Position numbers and translations under genes: made by a program. Below the pieces are notes generated by a model. It saw nothing but the letters and a program-made list of their open reading frames with translations, had not been told where the DNA came from and made no database searches. A stretch of DNA of 59,965 nt from CAZCJU01 sp964498965 (GTDB lineage Bacteria; Bacillota; Clostridia; Oscillospirales; CAG-272). How positions within the stretch are numbered: the first letter of the stretch is position 1; every line of letters begins with the position of its first letter. The stretch spans positions 1-59,965 of the forward strand of contig CAZCJU010000004.1 of NCBI GenBank assembly GCA_964498965.1, given 5' to 3'. Positions 33,519-40,869 of the stretch are shown piece after piece.

Positions 33519-33547
33519 CTTAAGCCTTCCTTTACGGAAGGCTTAAG
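33519..33547. terminator. Hairpin between convergent desulfurase and TM2 genes
   Basis: Perfect 12-bp arms CTTAAGCCTTCC and GGAAGGCTTAAG around a 5-nt loop. It lacks a good T run on either strand, but lies between two convergent genes. Its core resembles the dispersed TTCC-GGGAAGGCTT repeat. Confidence 0.5.
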
Positions 33548-33579
33548 AGCCGATATGACTTTTCGTTCAACGGCAATGC

Positions 33580-34107
33580 CTATTTTATCATATATCCTCT
33601 GCCGTCCCTGAATGAACCGCATACGATCATAATAAAATCGCTGACAGTTCCGAATCCGAACAAACCGAGCGTAATCATCCACAGCAGTCCTGTCCCGACC
33701 TTGCCTGCGTAGAACCGATGTATCCCCAGAAAGCCGAGCCAAAAGCACAGCACCGCTGCGACTCCCCTTGATCTTCCGGAAATATATTCGTCGCGTGGTA
33801 ATGTCGTTTGCCTGTATCCCGTACCGTTTTCGTTTTGGTTATAATAATTCTGCACCGGGACACTTTGAACTTGCGAATATTGTTCTCGTGCATACTGACT
33901 TTGTGCGTTTTGTGTTTGACTGTTTTGCGTTTGACTGTTTTGTGTTTGACTGTTTTGTGTTTGACTGTTTTGTGTTTGACTGTTTTGTGTTTGGCGAGAA
34001 CTTTGATCATAATCGCTCGGTTTCGATGTCAGCCTTGTACCGCAGCTAGTGCAAAAGATCGCCTCGTTATCATTCAGGACATTACAATTCGGACAATGAC
34101 AATACAT
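33580..34107 (-). CDS. Zinc-ribbon, Gln/Asn-repeat, TM2-domain membrane protein
   Basis: 175 aa. Three parts: an N-terminal zinc ribbon (C5, C8, C19, C22), a low-complexity linker made of about six QTQNS units (about 38-67) and a C-terminal TM2 domain of two membrane helices (AAVLCFWLGFLGIHRFYAG, LLWMITLGLFGFGTVSDFI). TM2 proteins are common and mostly uncharacterised. The linker is encoded by six 15-bp tandem repeats and could vary in length by slippage. GAGGAG lies 7 nt before the ATG at 34107. The promoter at 34208-34236 overlaps an operator-like palindrome and probably answers to the divergent XRE regulator. Confidence 0.85.
   Translation of the reverse strand: MYCHCPNCNVLNDNEAIFCTSCGTRLTSKPSDYDQSSRQTQNSQTQNSQTQNSQTQNSQTQNSQTQNAQSQYAREQYSQVQSVPVQNYYNQNENGTGYRQTTLPRDEYISGRSRGVAAVLCFWLGFLGIHRFYAGKVGTGLLWMITLGLFGFGTVSDFIMIVCGSFRDGRGYMIK
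33906..33995. repeat. Six 15-bp tandem repeats coding QTQNS
   Basis: Units of tgttttgtgtttgac type follow each other without gaps, with only single-base changes (a C for T in the second, G for A in the last). Their length is a multiple of three, so copy number can change without shifting the frame. Confidence 0.88.
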
Positions 34108-34185
34108 ATTTTTTCTCCTCAAATCAAAAATCTGTCGAAAAGCTTCTTCGCATTTCAAATTCGCTTTTCGTAACGAAAATTTATT

Positions 34186-34236
34186 ATTCCGTTTCGGAAT
34201 TATTTATAGTATAATTCCAATTTGGAATTTTGTCAA
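34186..34236 (-). promoter_or_regulatory. TM2 promoter with two ATTCC-N5-GGAAT operators
   Basis: Minus-strand promoter: TTGACA (34231-34236), 17 bp, TATACT (34208-34213). Operator 1 at 34186-34200 and operator 2 at 34214-34228 are the same palindrome ATTCC-N5-GGAAT. Operator 2 fills the spacer between -35 and -10; operator 1 covers the expected start site. Their centres are 28 bp apart, close to three helical turns. Confidence 0.75.
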
Positions 34237-34294
34237 GAGCTTTTTATCATAAAATCATAGAAAACCTAAATTTTTTAAAAAAAGGCAGTACTTG

Positions 34295-34579
34295 ATGAAA
34301 ACGAGAAAGCAAGAATACGGAAAAATGAATGCCGTGGGTAAAAATGTCGAAAAAATGCGTTTACAACGGGGAATAAAGCAACGTGATTTCATTGCTAAAA
34401 TGCAGGCAATGGGCTGTGACATAAATCCGACGAGCTATTCGAAGCTTGAGGGACAAGTCAGAAGTGCCACGGATATCGAAATATATGTAATAGCAAAAAT
34501 ACTCAACGTCGCAATGGAAGAACTGTTCGACGCAAACGAGCTTCAATTTAAGCAATTCGAAAAAACGTATAGGCTTTAA
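34295..34579 (+). CDS. Small XRE-family DNA-binding regulator
   Basis: 94 aa. An XRE/Cro-type helix-turn-helix covers about 12-70 (KNVEKMRLQRGIKQRDFIAK, PTSYSKLEGQVRSATDIEIY, AMEELF). The C-terminal tail is short. AAAGG lies 9 nt before the ATG at 34295. It diverges from the TM2 gene, and the two matching palindromes between them are the natural candidate sites. A terminator follows directly. It is likely a repressor of the TM2 gene and possibly of itself. Confidence 0.85.
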   Translation: MKTRKQEYGKMNAVGKNVEKMRLQRGIKQRDFIAKMQAMGCDINPTSYSKLEGQVRSATDIEIYVIAKILNVAMEELFDANELQFKQFEKTYRL

Positions 34580-34590
34580 GCAACACTTCA

Positions 34591-34635
34591 AAACAAAAAA
34601 TCGGATCCGATCGTTTCGGTTCCGATTTTTTGTTT
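34591..34635. terminator. Bidirectional terminator between XRE and leuB
   Basis: Arms of 15 bp, 34591-34605 and 34621-34635, pair perfectly (AAACAAAAAATCGGA / TCCGATTTTTTGTTT), with T runs on both strands. It serves the XRE gene and can end the leucine operon. Confidence 0.85.
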
Positions 34636-34688
34636 CGATCTGACTTTTTTCAAGCGGTATGTTCATCACACTTGTTCGGATGGACTGC

Positions 34689-35759
34689 TCACATATTTTT
34701 CGTTATCATATCGCCCATTTGACTGCATGAAAGCTCGTTTTTTCCTTCTTGCATTATATCCGCCGTTCTGTAACCGTCGTTTATCACACGATCGACGGCA
34801 TTTTCGATATTATCGGCTTCTTTCGGCATATCAAACGAATATCTGAGCATCATGGCAACGGAAAGCACCGTACCTACCGGATTTGCGATATCAAGTCCCG
34901 CAATATCGGGTGCGGAGCCGTGGATCGGCTCATACATTCCGAGGCTCGTATTCGAAAGCGACGCAGACGGCATCATACCGATAGAGCCTGTAAGCATCGA
35001 CGCTTCGTCCGACAGGATATCACCGAACATATTCTCGGTGACCACGACGTCAAAGCGTGTCGGGGCTTTTATCAGCTGCATTGCCATATTATCGACCAAA
35101 ATGTCGCAATATTCCACCTGCGGATAGCTTTCGGCAAGCCTGTGCATTACCTTTCGCCAAAGTCTTGATGTTTCGAGGACGTTTGCCTTATCGACGGAGG
35201 CTATTCGTTTGTATCTTTTCATCGCCGTTTCGAATGCCACTCTGCCTATTCGTTCTATCTCATGTTCCGAATACGCCATGATATCGGTTGCTTTCGCTTC
35301 GCCGTCTGCGTTTTCGGTTTTCTTTTCTCCGAAATACACGCCTCCGGTAAGCTCACGCACTATCACAAGGTCGATACCGTTATCGGTTATTTCGCTCTTA
35401 AGCGGCGATGTGGATGCCAACGGAGTAAAAAGTTTTGTCGGTCTGAGATTTGCGAAAAGTCCCAGCTCGCGTCTTACCGCCAGCAGAGCCTTTTCGGGTC
35501 TTATATCGGCTCGGCAGTCATCCCATTTCGGACCGCCTACCGCACCGAGCAGGACGGAGTCGGAGGTCTTACATATATTCATTCCCTCTTCGGTGATCGG
35601 TACTCCGTGCTTATCGATACAGCATCCGCCGATATCGACAAAATCATAATCGAATTTATGACCGAATTTTTCGCCCGTTTTATCAAGCACTTTGATAGCC
35701 TGTGCTATTATTTCGGGACCTATACCGTCGCCGGGCAAAACTGCGATTTTTTTATTCAT
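34689..35759 (-). CDS. leuB: 3-isopropylmalate dehydrogenase
   Basis: 356 aa. It oxidises and decarboxylates 3-isopropylmalate (NAD) in leucine synthesis and also acts on methylmalate from the citramalate route. IAVLPGDGIGPEI at the start, the substrate arginines in LGLFANLRPTKL, the metal Asp block NMFGDILSDEASM and the nucleotide block HGSAPDIAGLDIANPVG. Full length. The ATG lies 6 bp after the leuD stop, and its GGAGG sits inside the end of leuD, indicating coupling. Last gene of the operon. Confidence 0.97.
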   Translation of the reverse strand: MNKKIAVLPGDGIGPEIIAQAIKVLDKTGEKFGHKFDYDFVDIGGCCIDKHGVPITEEGMNICKTSDSVLLGAVGGPKWDDCRADIRPEKALLAVRRELGLFANLRPTKLFTPLASTSPLKSEITDNGIDLVIVRELTGGVYFGEKKTENADGEAKATDIMAYSEHEIERIGRVAFETAMKRYKRIASVDKANVLETSRLWRKVMHRLAESYPQVEYCDILVDNMAMQLIKAPTRFDVVVTENMFGDILSDEASMLTGSIGMMPSASLSNTSLGMYEPIHGSAPDIAGLDIANPVGTVLSVAMMLRYSFDMPKEADNIENAVDRVINDGYRTADIMQEGKNELSCSQMGDMITKNM

Positions 35760-35765
35760 TTTGTT

Positions 35766-36251
35766 TTATTCCTCCGTGATCGACCTCATCAGTCCGCCCT
35801 TTTCGATTATCTGTTGGATAAACGGAGGAAAGGGCTGAGCATTATATACTTCGTTTTTTGTGAGATTCAAAATTTCTCCCGTATTGAAATCCACTTGAAG
35901 CTCGTCGCCGTTTTCAACTCTTTCGCTTGCTTCCTCGCACTCCAATATCGCAAGGCCGATATTTATGGAATTACGGTAAAATATCCTTGCAAAGGTCTTT
36001 GCGATAACAACGGATATTCCCGATTCCTTTATTGCGATCGGAGCGTGTTCCCGGCTTGAGCCGCAACCGAAATTGGCACCCGCAACTATGATATCTCCGT
36101 TCCGCACGGTCGTTGCAAAATCCGCATCGATATCCTCCATGCAATGACTTGCCAACACCGCTCCGTCGGAGGTGTTAAGATATCTTGCGGGGATTATTAC
36201 GTCCGTATCGACGTTATCATTATATTTATGTACTTTTCCGTGTACCGTCAT
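35766..36251 (-). CDS. leuD: 3-isopropylmalate dehydratase small subunit
   Basis: 161 aa. Swivel domain of the aconitase family; with LeuC it isomerises 2- to 3-isopropylmalate. DTDVIIPARYLNT near the start, VAGANFGCGSSREHAP with the conserved GCGSSREH, and SINIGLAILE. Length is that of the short archaeal/clostridial form. AAGGAG lies just before the ATG. It is 11 bp after leuC. Confidence 0.97.
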   Translation of the reverse strand: MTVHGKVHKYNDNVDTDVIIPARYLNTSDGAVLASHCMEDIDADFATTVRNGDIIVAGANFGCGSSREHAPIAIKESGISVVIAKTFARIFYRNSINIGLAILECEEASERVENGDELQVDFNTGEILNLTKNEVYNAQPFPPFIQQIIEKGGLMRSITEE

Positions 36252-36262
36252 GTTATTTCTCC

Positions 36263-37522
36263 TTACAGGTCACGCACATCGCAGATATATCCTTTGACCG
36301 CCGATGCCGCAGCCGTTTGCGGCCCGGCAAGGTAGATCTTCGAAGTTGTATGTCCCATTCTTCCCACAAAATTTCTGTTTGTCGTGGCTATCGCCGTTTC
36401 GCCTGCGGCAAGTATTCCCATGTACCCGCCGAGGCACGGACCGCAGGTCGGCGTAGATACGGCACAGCCCGCTTTTACGAAAATTTCGATATAGCCTCGT
36501 TTAACGCATTCGAGATATACCGCCTGCGTTGCGGGTATGATTATACACCGCACGTTCGATGCCACATGTCTGTTCTCGAATATTTCCGCTGCCGCCGCCA
36601 TATCGGATATTCTTCCGTTAGTACACGAGCCTATGACGCACTGGTCTATCTTAACGTCGTTAAGTTCCGAAGCGTTCCTCGTGTTTTCGGGCAAATGCGG
36701 ACAAGCGACTGTCGGTTCGATATCGTCGAGTATTATATCATACACTTCATCGTACTCGGCATCGTTGTCGGCTTTGTACACGGTATACGGGTGTGTCGCT
36801 CTTTCCTTGTAATAATCGAGCGTAGTTTCATCGACATCGAAGATCCCGTTTTTGGCACCCGCCTCTATCGCCATATTCGCCATACACAGTCTGTCATCGA
36901 CAGACAGGGATTTAAGTCCGTCGCCCGTAAATTCCATCGACTTATACAACGCTCCGTCAACACCTATTTTGCCTATTATGTGCAAAATAACGTCCTTGCC
37001 CGAACAGCATTTTTTGAGCTTGCCCTTTATATTGAATTTTACAGCACTCGGGACCTTAAACCACGCTTCTCCCGTTGCCATTGCCGCCGCCATATCCGTC
37101 GAACCTACGCCCGTCGAGAATGCTCCCAACGCTCCGTATGTACAGGTGTGCGAATCAGCACCTATAACGGCATCGCCCGGTGCGACAAGGCCCTTTTCGG
37201 GGAGAAGGGCGTGTTCGATCCCCATTTCGCCGACATCGAAATAATTACGTATTCCGTAAGTTTTAGCAAAGCATCTGCACTTTTTCGTCTGTTCTGCCGC
37301 TTTTATGTCTTTATTCGGCACAAAATGATCCATAACGAGCGATATTTTGTTTTTATCGAATACCTGCTTAAAACCGAACTTTTCAAATTCATTTATCGCG
37401 ACGGGAGATGTGATATCGTTTCCCAAAACCATATCCAGTTTGACCTTGATGAGCTGACCGCTTTTCACCTCGCCAAGTCCCGCTTTATGTGCAAGTATCT
37501 TTTGAGTCATCGTCATCGGCAT
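36263..37522 (-). CDS. leuC: 3-isopropylmalate dehydratase large subunit
   Basis: 419 aa. It carries the [4Fe-4S] cluster. Three cysteine ligands are visible: one in CVIGSCTNGR and two in TPTCGPCLGG. Other family blocks: GDSHTCTYGALGAFSTGVGS (split in the text: GADSHTCT) and DHFVPNKD. It is the short (about 420 residue) form that pairs with the short LeuD. The ATG at 37522 follows AGGGGG by 8 nt; internal ATGs at 37516 and 37510 are less likely. Confidence 0.97.
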   Translation of the reverse strand: MPMTMTQKILAHKAGLGEVKSGQLIKVKLDMVLGNDITSPVAINEFEKFGFKQVFDKNKISLVMDHFVPNKDIKAAEQTKKCRCFAKTYGIRNYFDVGEMGIEHALLPEKGLVAPGDAVIGADSHTCTYGALGAFSTGVGSTDMAAAMATGEAWFKVPSAVKFNIKGKLKKCCSGKDVILHIIGKIGVDGALYKSMEFTGDGLKSLSVDDRLCMANMAIEAGAKNGIFDVDETTLDYYKERATHPYTVYKADNDAEYDEVYDIILDDIEPTVACPHLPENTRNASELNDVKIDQCVIGSCTNGRISDMAAAAEIFENRHVASNVRCIIIPATQAVYLECVKRGYIEIFVKAGCAVSTPTCGPCLGGYMGILAAGETAIATTNRNFVGRMGHTTSKIYLAGPQTAAASAVKGYICDVRDL

Positions 37523-37537
37523 TTTATTTTCCCCCTT

Positions 37538-39196
37538 TTATTTCAAACTGCGGTTGATCGCCGAAAAAAGCGCATTTACGGAGGAGGCAATGATATCGTC
37601 GTGTATTCCGACTCCCCATACCATATCTCCGTTCGGTTCGGTAATGCTTACATACGTGATAGCCTGTGAGGACGAGCCTTTTGTCAGTGCGTGTTCCTCG
37701 TAAGTCAAATCGGTGAACGAAAAATCGAGGCTTTGCTTCAATGCGTTGCTCACGGCGTCAAGTCTACCGTTACCGCTTGCCGATATTTCTCTTATCTCTC
37801 CGTCTGTTTCGACGTGAAGCGTTACATTCATGACATTTGAACGAACGAAGCGATAATCCACGAGCTTAATACCGTCGTTTATGTTGACATATTCGTTTGT
37901 GAACGCTTCAAGCACCTGCCTCGGTGAAAGCTCCGCATGAGCGTGATCGGACACGCTTTTCACGGTATAGCCCACATCCTCGCGCATTTTCACGGGAAGT
38001 ACATATCCGAAGTTATGTTCAAGCAGATAACCGATACCGCCTTTTCCGGACTGGGAATTTATTCTTATAACATCAGTTTCGTATTCTCTGCCGACATCGG
38101 ACGGATCTATCGGAAGATACGGCACTGTCCATTTATCCGCATTTTTTTCTTCTCTGTACCGCATACCCTTTGCTATCGCATCTTGATGAGAACCGGAAAA
38201 TGCCGCAAAAACGAGCTTACCCGCATATGGCTGGCGATCGTACACCTGCATACCGGTAACACGCTCGTAAAGCTCCGTTATTTTCGGCATATGCGACAGC
38301 TCGAGCTTCGGATCCACTCCCTGTGAGTACATATTCAAGGCAAGCGTTACGATATCCGCATTTCCCGTTCTTTCGCCGTTACCGAAAAGAGTTCCCTCTA
38401 TCCTCTGTCCGCCGGCAAGTATGCCAAGCTCGGAATCGGCGACCGCACAGCCTCTGTCGTTATGCGGATGCAATGAGATCACCGTGTTTTCCCTGTATTT
38501 CAGGTTTTCGCACATATATTCGACCTGGTCGGCATAAACGTGCGGTGATGACAGTTCGACCGTAACGGGCAGGTTTATTATCGCCTTACGATCCTTTGTC
38601 GGTTTCCAAACATCAAGCACCGCATTGCATATCTCCAGTGCGAATTCGGGTTCCGTTCCGGTGAACGATTCCGGCGAATACTCATATCTATAGCTTGTAC
38701 CCGTTTCTTCGGCGATCTGCTCGAAAAGCCTTGCACCCGTCAACGCTATATCTATTATTTCTTCCTTGCTTTTTGCGAATACCTGCTGTCTTTGTGCGAC
38801 GGAGGTGGAATTGTAAAGATGAACTATTGCATTTTTACAACCGTGCAACGCTTCGAAGGTTTTTCTTATTATATGTTCCCTGCTTTGCGTAAGCACCTGC
38901 ACCGTCACATCGTCGGGAATCATATTTTCGTCTATAAGCGTTCTTAAAAATTTATATTCTGTTTCCGAAGCTGCGGGGAAACCGACCTCAATCTCCTTAA
39001 AGCCCACCTCTACGAGCAGCTTGAAAAATTCAAGCTTTTCCTCAAGGCTCATAGGCACGATGAGAGATTGATTTCCGTCCCTCAGATCCACGGAACACCA
39101 TATAGGTGCTTTTTCTATGTGCGTTTTTTCCGCCCATTTTCTTTTGGGCTTTTCTATCGGAAAAAACTGTAATTCGTATTTGTCTGTATTTTTCAT
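37538..39196 (-). CDS. leuA: 2-isopropylmalate synthase (long type)
   Basis: 552 aa. It joins acetyl-CoA and 2-oxoisovalerate, the first step to leucine. The N-terminal region before the barrel (FPIEKPKRKWAEKTHIEKAP) is typical of the LeuA type 2 group. Catalytic barrel with VDLRDGNQSL and SLHPHNDRGCAVADSELG (HxH metal ligands), then the C-terminal regulatory domain (about 420-552; NDGIKLVDYRF, SASGNGRLDAVSNAL), which usually binds leucine for feedback. The ATG at 39196 follows AAAGGA; an extension to 39232 lacks a site. It is 83 bp after cimA. Confidence 0.95.
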   Translation of the reverse strand: MKNTDKYELQFFPIEKPKRKWAEKTHIEKAPIWCSVDLRDGNQSLIVPMSLEEKLEFFKLLVEVGFKEIEVGFPAASETEYKFLRTLIDENMIPDDVTVQVLTQSREHIIRKTFEALHGCKNAIVHLYNSTSVAQRQQVFAKSKEEIIDIALTGARLFEQIAEETGTSYRYEYSPESFTGTEPEFALEICNAVLDVWKPTKDRKAIINLPVTVELSSPHVYADQVEYMCENLKYRENTVISLHPHNDRGCAVADSELGILAGGQRIEGTLFGNGERTGNADIVTLALNMYSQGVDPKLELSHMPKITELYERVTGMQVYDRQPYAGKLVFAAFSGSHQDAIAKGMRYREEKNADKWTVPYLPIDPSDVGREYETDVIRINSQSGKGGIGYLLEHNFGYVLPVKMREDVGYTVKSVSDHAHAELSPRQVLEAFTNEYVNINDGIKLVDYRFVRSNVMNVTLHVETDGEIREISASGNGRLDAVSNALKQSLDFSFTDLTYEEHALTKGSSSQAITYVSITEPNGDMVWGVGIHDDIIASSVNALFSAINRSLK

Positions 39197-39279
39197 ATTT
39201 CCTTTTTTGTTCAAGGCAAACAGCCCTCTCATATCCGTTCATACCGTTCGGAAAATGAAAGAGCCGCTTCAATCAACGC

Positions 39280-40869
39280 TTATTTTACGCCGTCATTCGA
39301 CAGCATACCACCCTCGGACAGCTTATATTCAAACGAATCGGTCAAAGCGATAAAGCTCGCTTCTATAACGTCGTAAGATACACCGACCGTCGTCCATGTT
39401 TTTTCTCCGTCGGTCGTTTCTATAAGGACACGTACCTTTGCCGCCGTCGTAGATCCCGAATCTATCACACGCACCTTAAAATCCACCAAGCACATTTCGC
39501 CGATCTGCGGATAAAACACGCTCAATGCGCGTCTGAGTGCCAAGTCAAGTGCGTTTACGGGACCGTTGCCGAGCGACGCACTCGTTTCCGTTGCTCCGTC
39601 AACCTCGACGACTATTAACGCACTTGCGGTCTGCCCACCCTCCGCCGACGGATAATCGTCTGTCGTTTTATAAAGCTTGACTTTAAATTTGGGAGAATAT
39701 TTATAAAATGTTTTCGCCAAAAGCAGTTGCAACGACGCATCTGCCGCTTCATAGTGGTAGCCGTAATGTTCCTTTTCCTTAAGTGCTTCCAATGCGACGG
39801 CAAGCTCGGGAGAATTTTTATCGACATTCGGCACAAAACGCCTTACCTTTTCAAGCAACGTGCCTCTGCCCGACATTTCCGAGAGCAAAAACTTTCTTTC
39901 GTTACCCACAAGCTCGGGATCGATGTGTTCAAAGCTCGACGAGCATTTTTTGACCGCATCTATATGCATTCCCGCCTTATGATTGAACGCACTTTTACCG
40001 ATATACGGCTTATTGCTTCGTATTCTCGTATTGGAAAGCTCCGATATCTCGTTTGCCGTTCTCTTGAGCTGCCGCATATCCTGCTTAAACTCGTACCCGC
40101 ATTTGAATTTCAAATTCGGTATTATGATCGACAGATCCGCATTGCCGCAACGTTCGCCGTTTCCGAGAAATGTACCCTGTATCTGTGTTGCCCCCGTCTG
40201 TGCGGCAATAACGGAATTCGCCGCAGCACAACCGATATCGTCGTGGAAATGCACCGCAATGCGTTTTTCGGGAAATTTTTCGCAAACGACTCTCGTTATT
40301 TTTTCCGCATTGAGCGGAAGCGTAGCTCCGTTCGTATCGCACAGACACAACACATCGGCACCCGCATTCGCCGCACATTCGAGAACTTTTATCGCATACT
40401 CCGGATTCGTATCATAACCGTCGAAAAAATGCTCCGCATCGAATATCACTTCCTTGCCGCATTTTTTCAAGTATGCCACGGTCGTTTCGATAAGCGTCAG
40501 GTTCTGCTCATCGCTTATGCGAAGCACGCTTTGCACTTGCTTTGAGGAAGCCTTTCCGAATATCGCAACGCACGTGGTATTCGCATTGACAAGTGCTTTT
40601 ATTCCGGAATCGTTTTCGGGTTCGATGCCGTAATGCACCGTACTTCCGAACGCACATAAGCGGGAATGTTTCAGTTCGATACTCTTCATTCGTTCGAAAT
40701 ATTCGGCATCCTTAGGATTTGAGGCGGGAAATCCCGCCTCTATATAATCGATATAAAAGCTGTCAAGTGCTTTTGTGATCTTGATCTTATCACTCACCGA
40801 AAAGGACATTCCCTCGCCTTGAGCGCCGTCGCGAAGCGTAGAGTCGTAAATTTCGATCGTTTTACTCAC
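39280..40869 (-). CDS. cimA: Citramalate synthase
   Basis: 529 aa. It joins pyruvate and acetyl-CoA to (R)-citramalate, giving 2-oxobutyrate for isoleucine without threonine. EIYDSTLRDGAQGEGMSFS at the N-terminus, EAGFPASNP, CLCDTNGATLP, VHFHDDIGCAAANS (HxH ligands) and the GNGERCGNADL block. The C-terminal regulatory domain (about 400-529; DFKVRVID) is also present. The start GTG at 40869 overlaps the TGA of the GH99-like gene (GTGA) and has only a poor ribosome site, so translation may depend on the upstream gene. An isoleucine-related leader or T-box was not seen. Confidence 0.95.
   Translation of the reverse strand: MSKTIEIYDSTLRDGAQGEGMSFSVSDKIKITKALDSFYIDYIEAGFPASNPKDAEYFERMKSIELKHSRLCAFGSTVHYGIEPENDSGIKALVNANTTCVAIFGKASSKQVQSVLRISDEQNLTLIETTVAYLKKCGKEVIFDAEHFFDGYDTNPEYAIKVLECAANAGADVLCLCDTNGATLPLNAEKITRVVCEKFPEKRIAVHFHDDIGCAAANSVIAAQTGATQIQGTFLGNGERCGNADLSIIIPNLKFKCGYEFKQDMRQLKRTANEISELSNTRIRSNKPYIGKSAFNHKAGMHIDAVKKCSSSFEHIDPELVGNERKFLLSEMSGRGTLLEKVRRFVPNVDKNSPELAVALEALKEKEHYGYHYEAADASLQLLLAKTFYKYSPKFKVKLYKTTDDYPSAEGGQTASALIVVEVDGATETSASLGNGPVNALDLALRRALSVFYPQIGEMCLVDFKVRVIDSGSTTAAKVRVLIETTDGEKTWTTVGVSYDVIEASFIALTDSFEYKLSEGGMLSNDGVK

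Noticed and set aside
33900..34000. CRISPR array
   Set aside because: The 15-bp units are contiguous without spacers and code for a protein repeat.
36185..37669. A 494-codon open frame opposite leuC
   Set aside because: Antisense to a certain gene, very rich in Arg, Cys and Tyr as expected of a complement frame.
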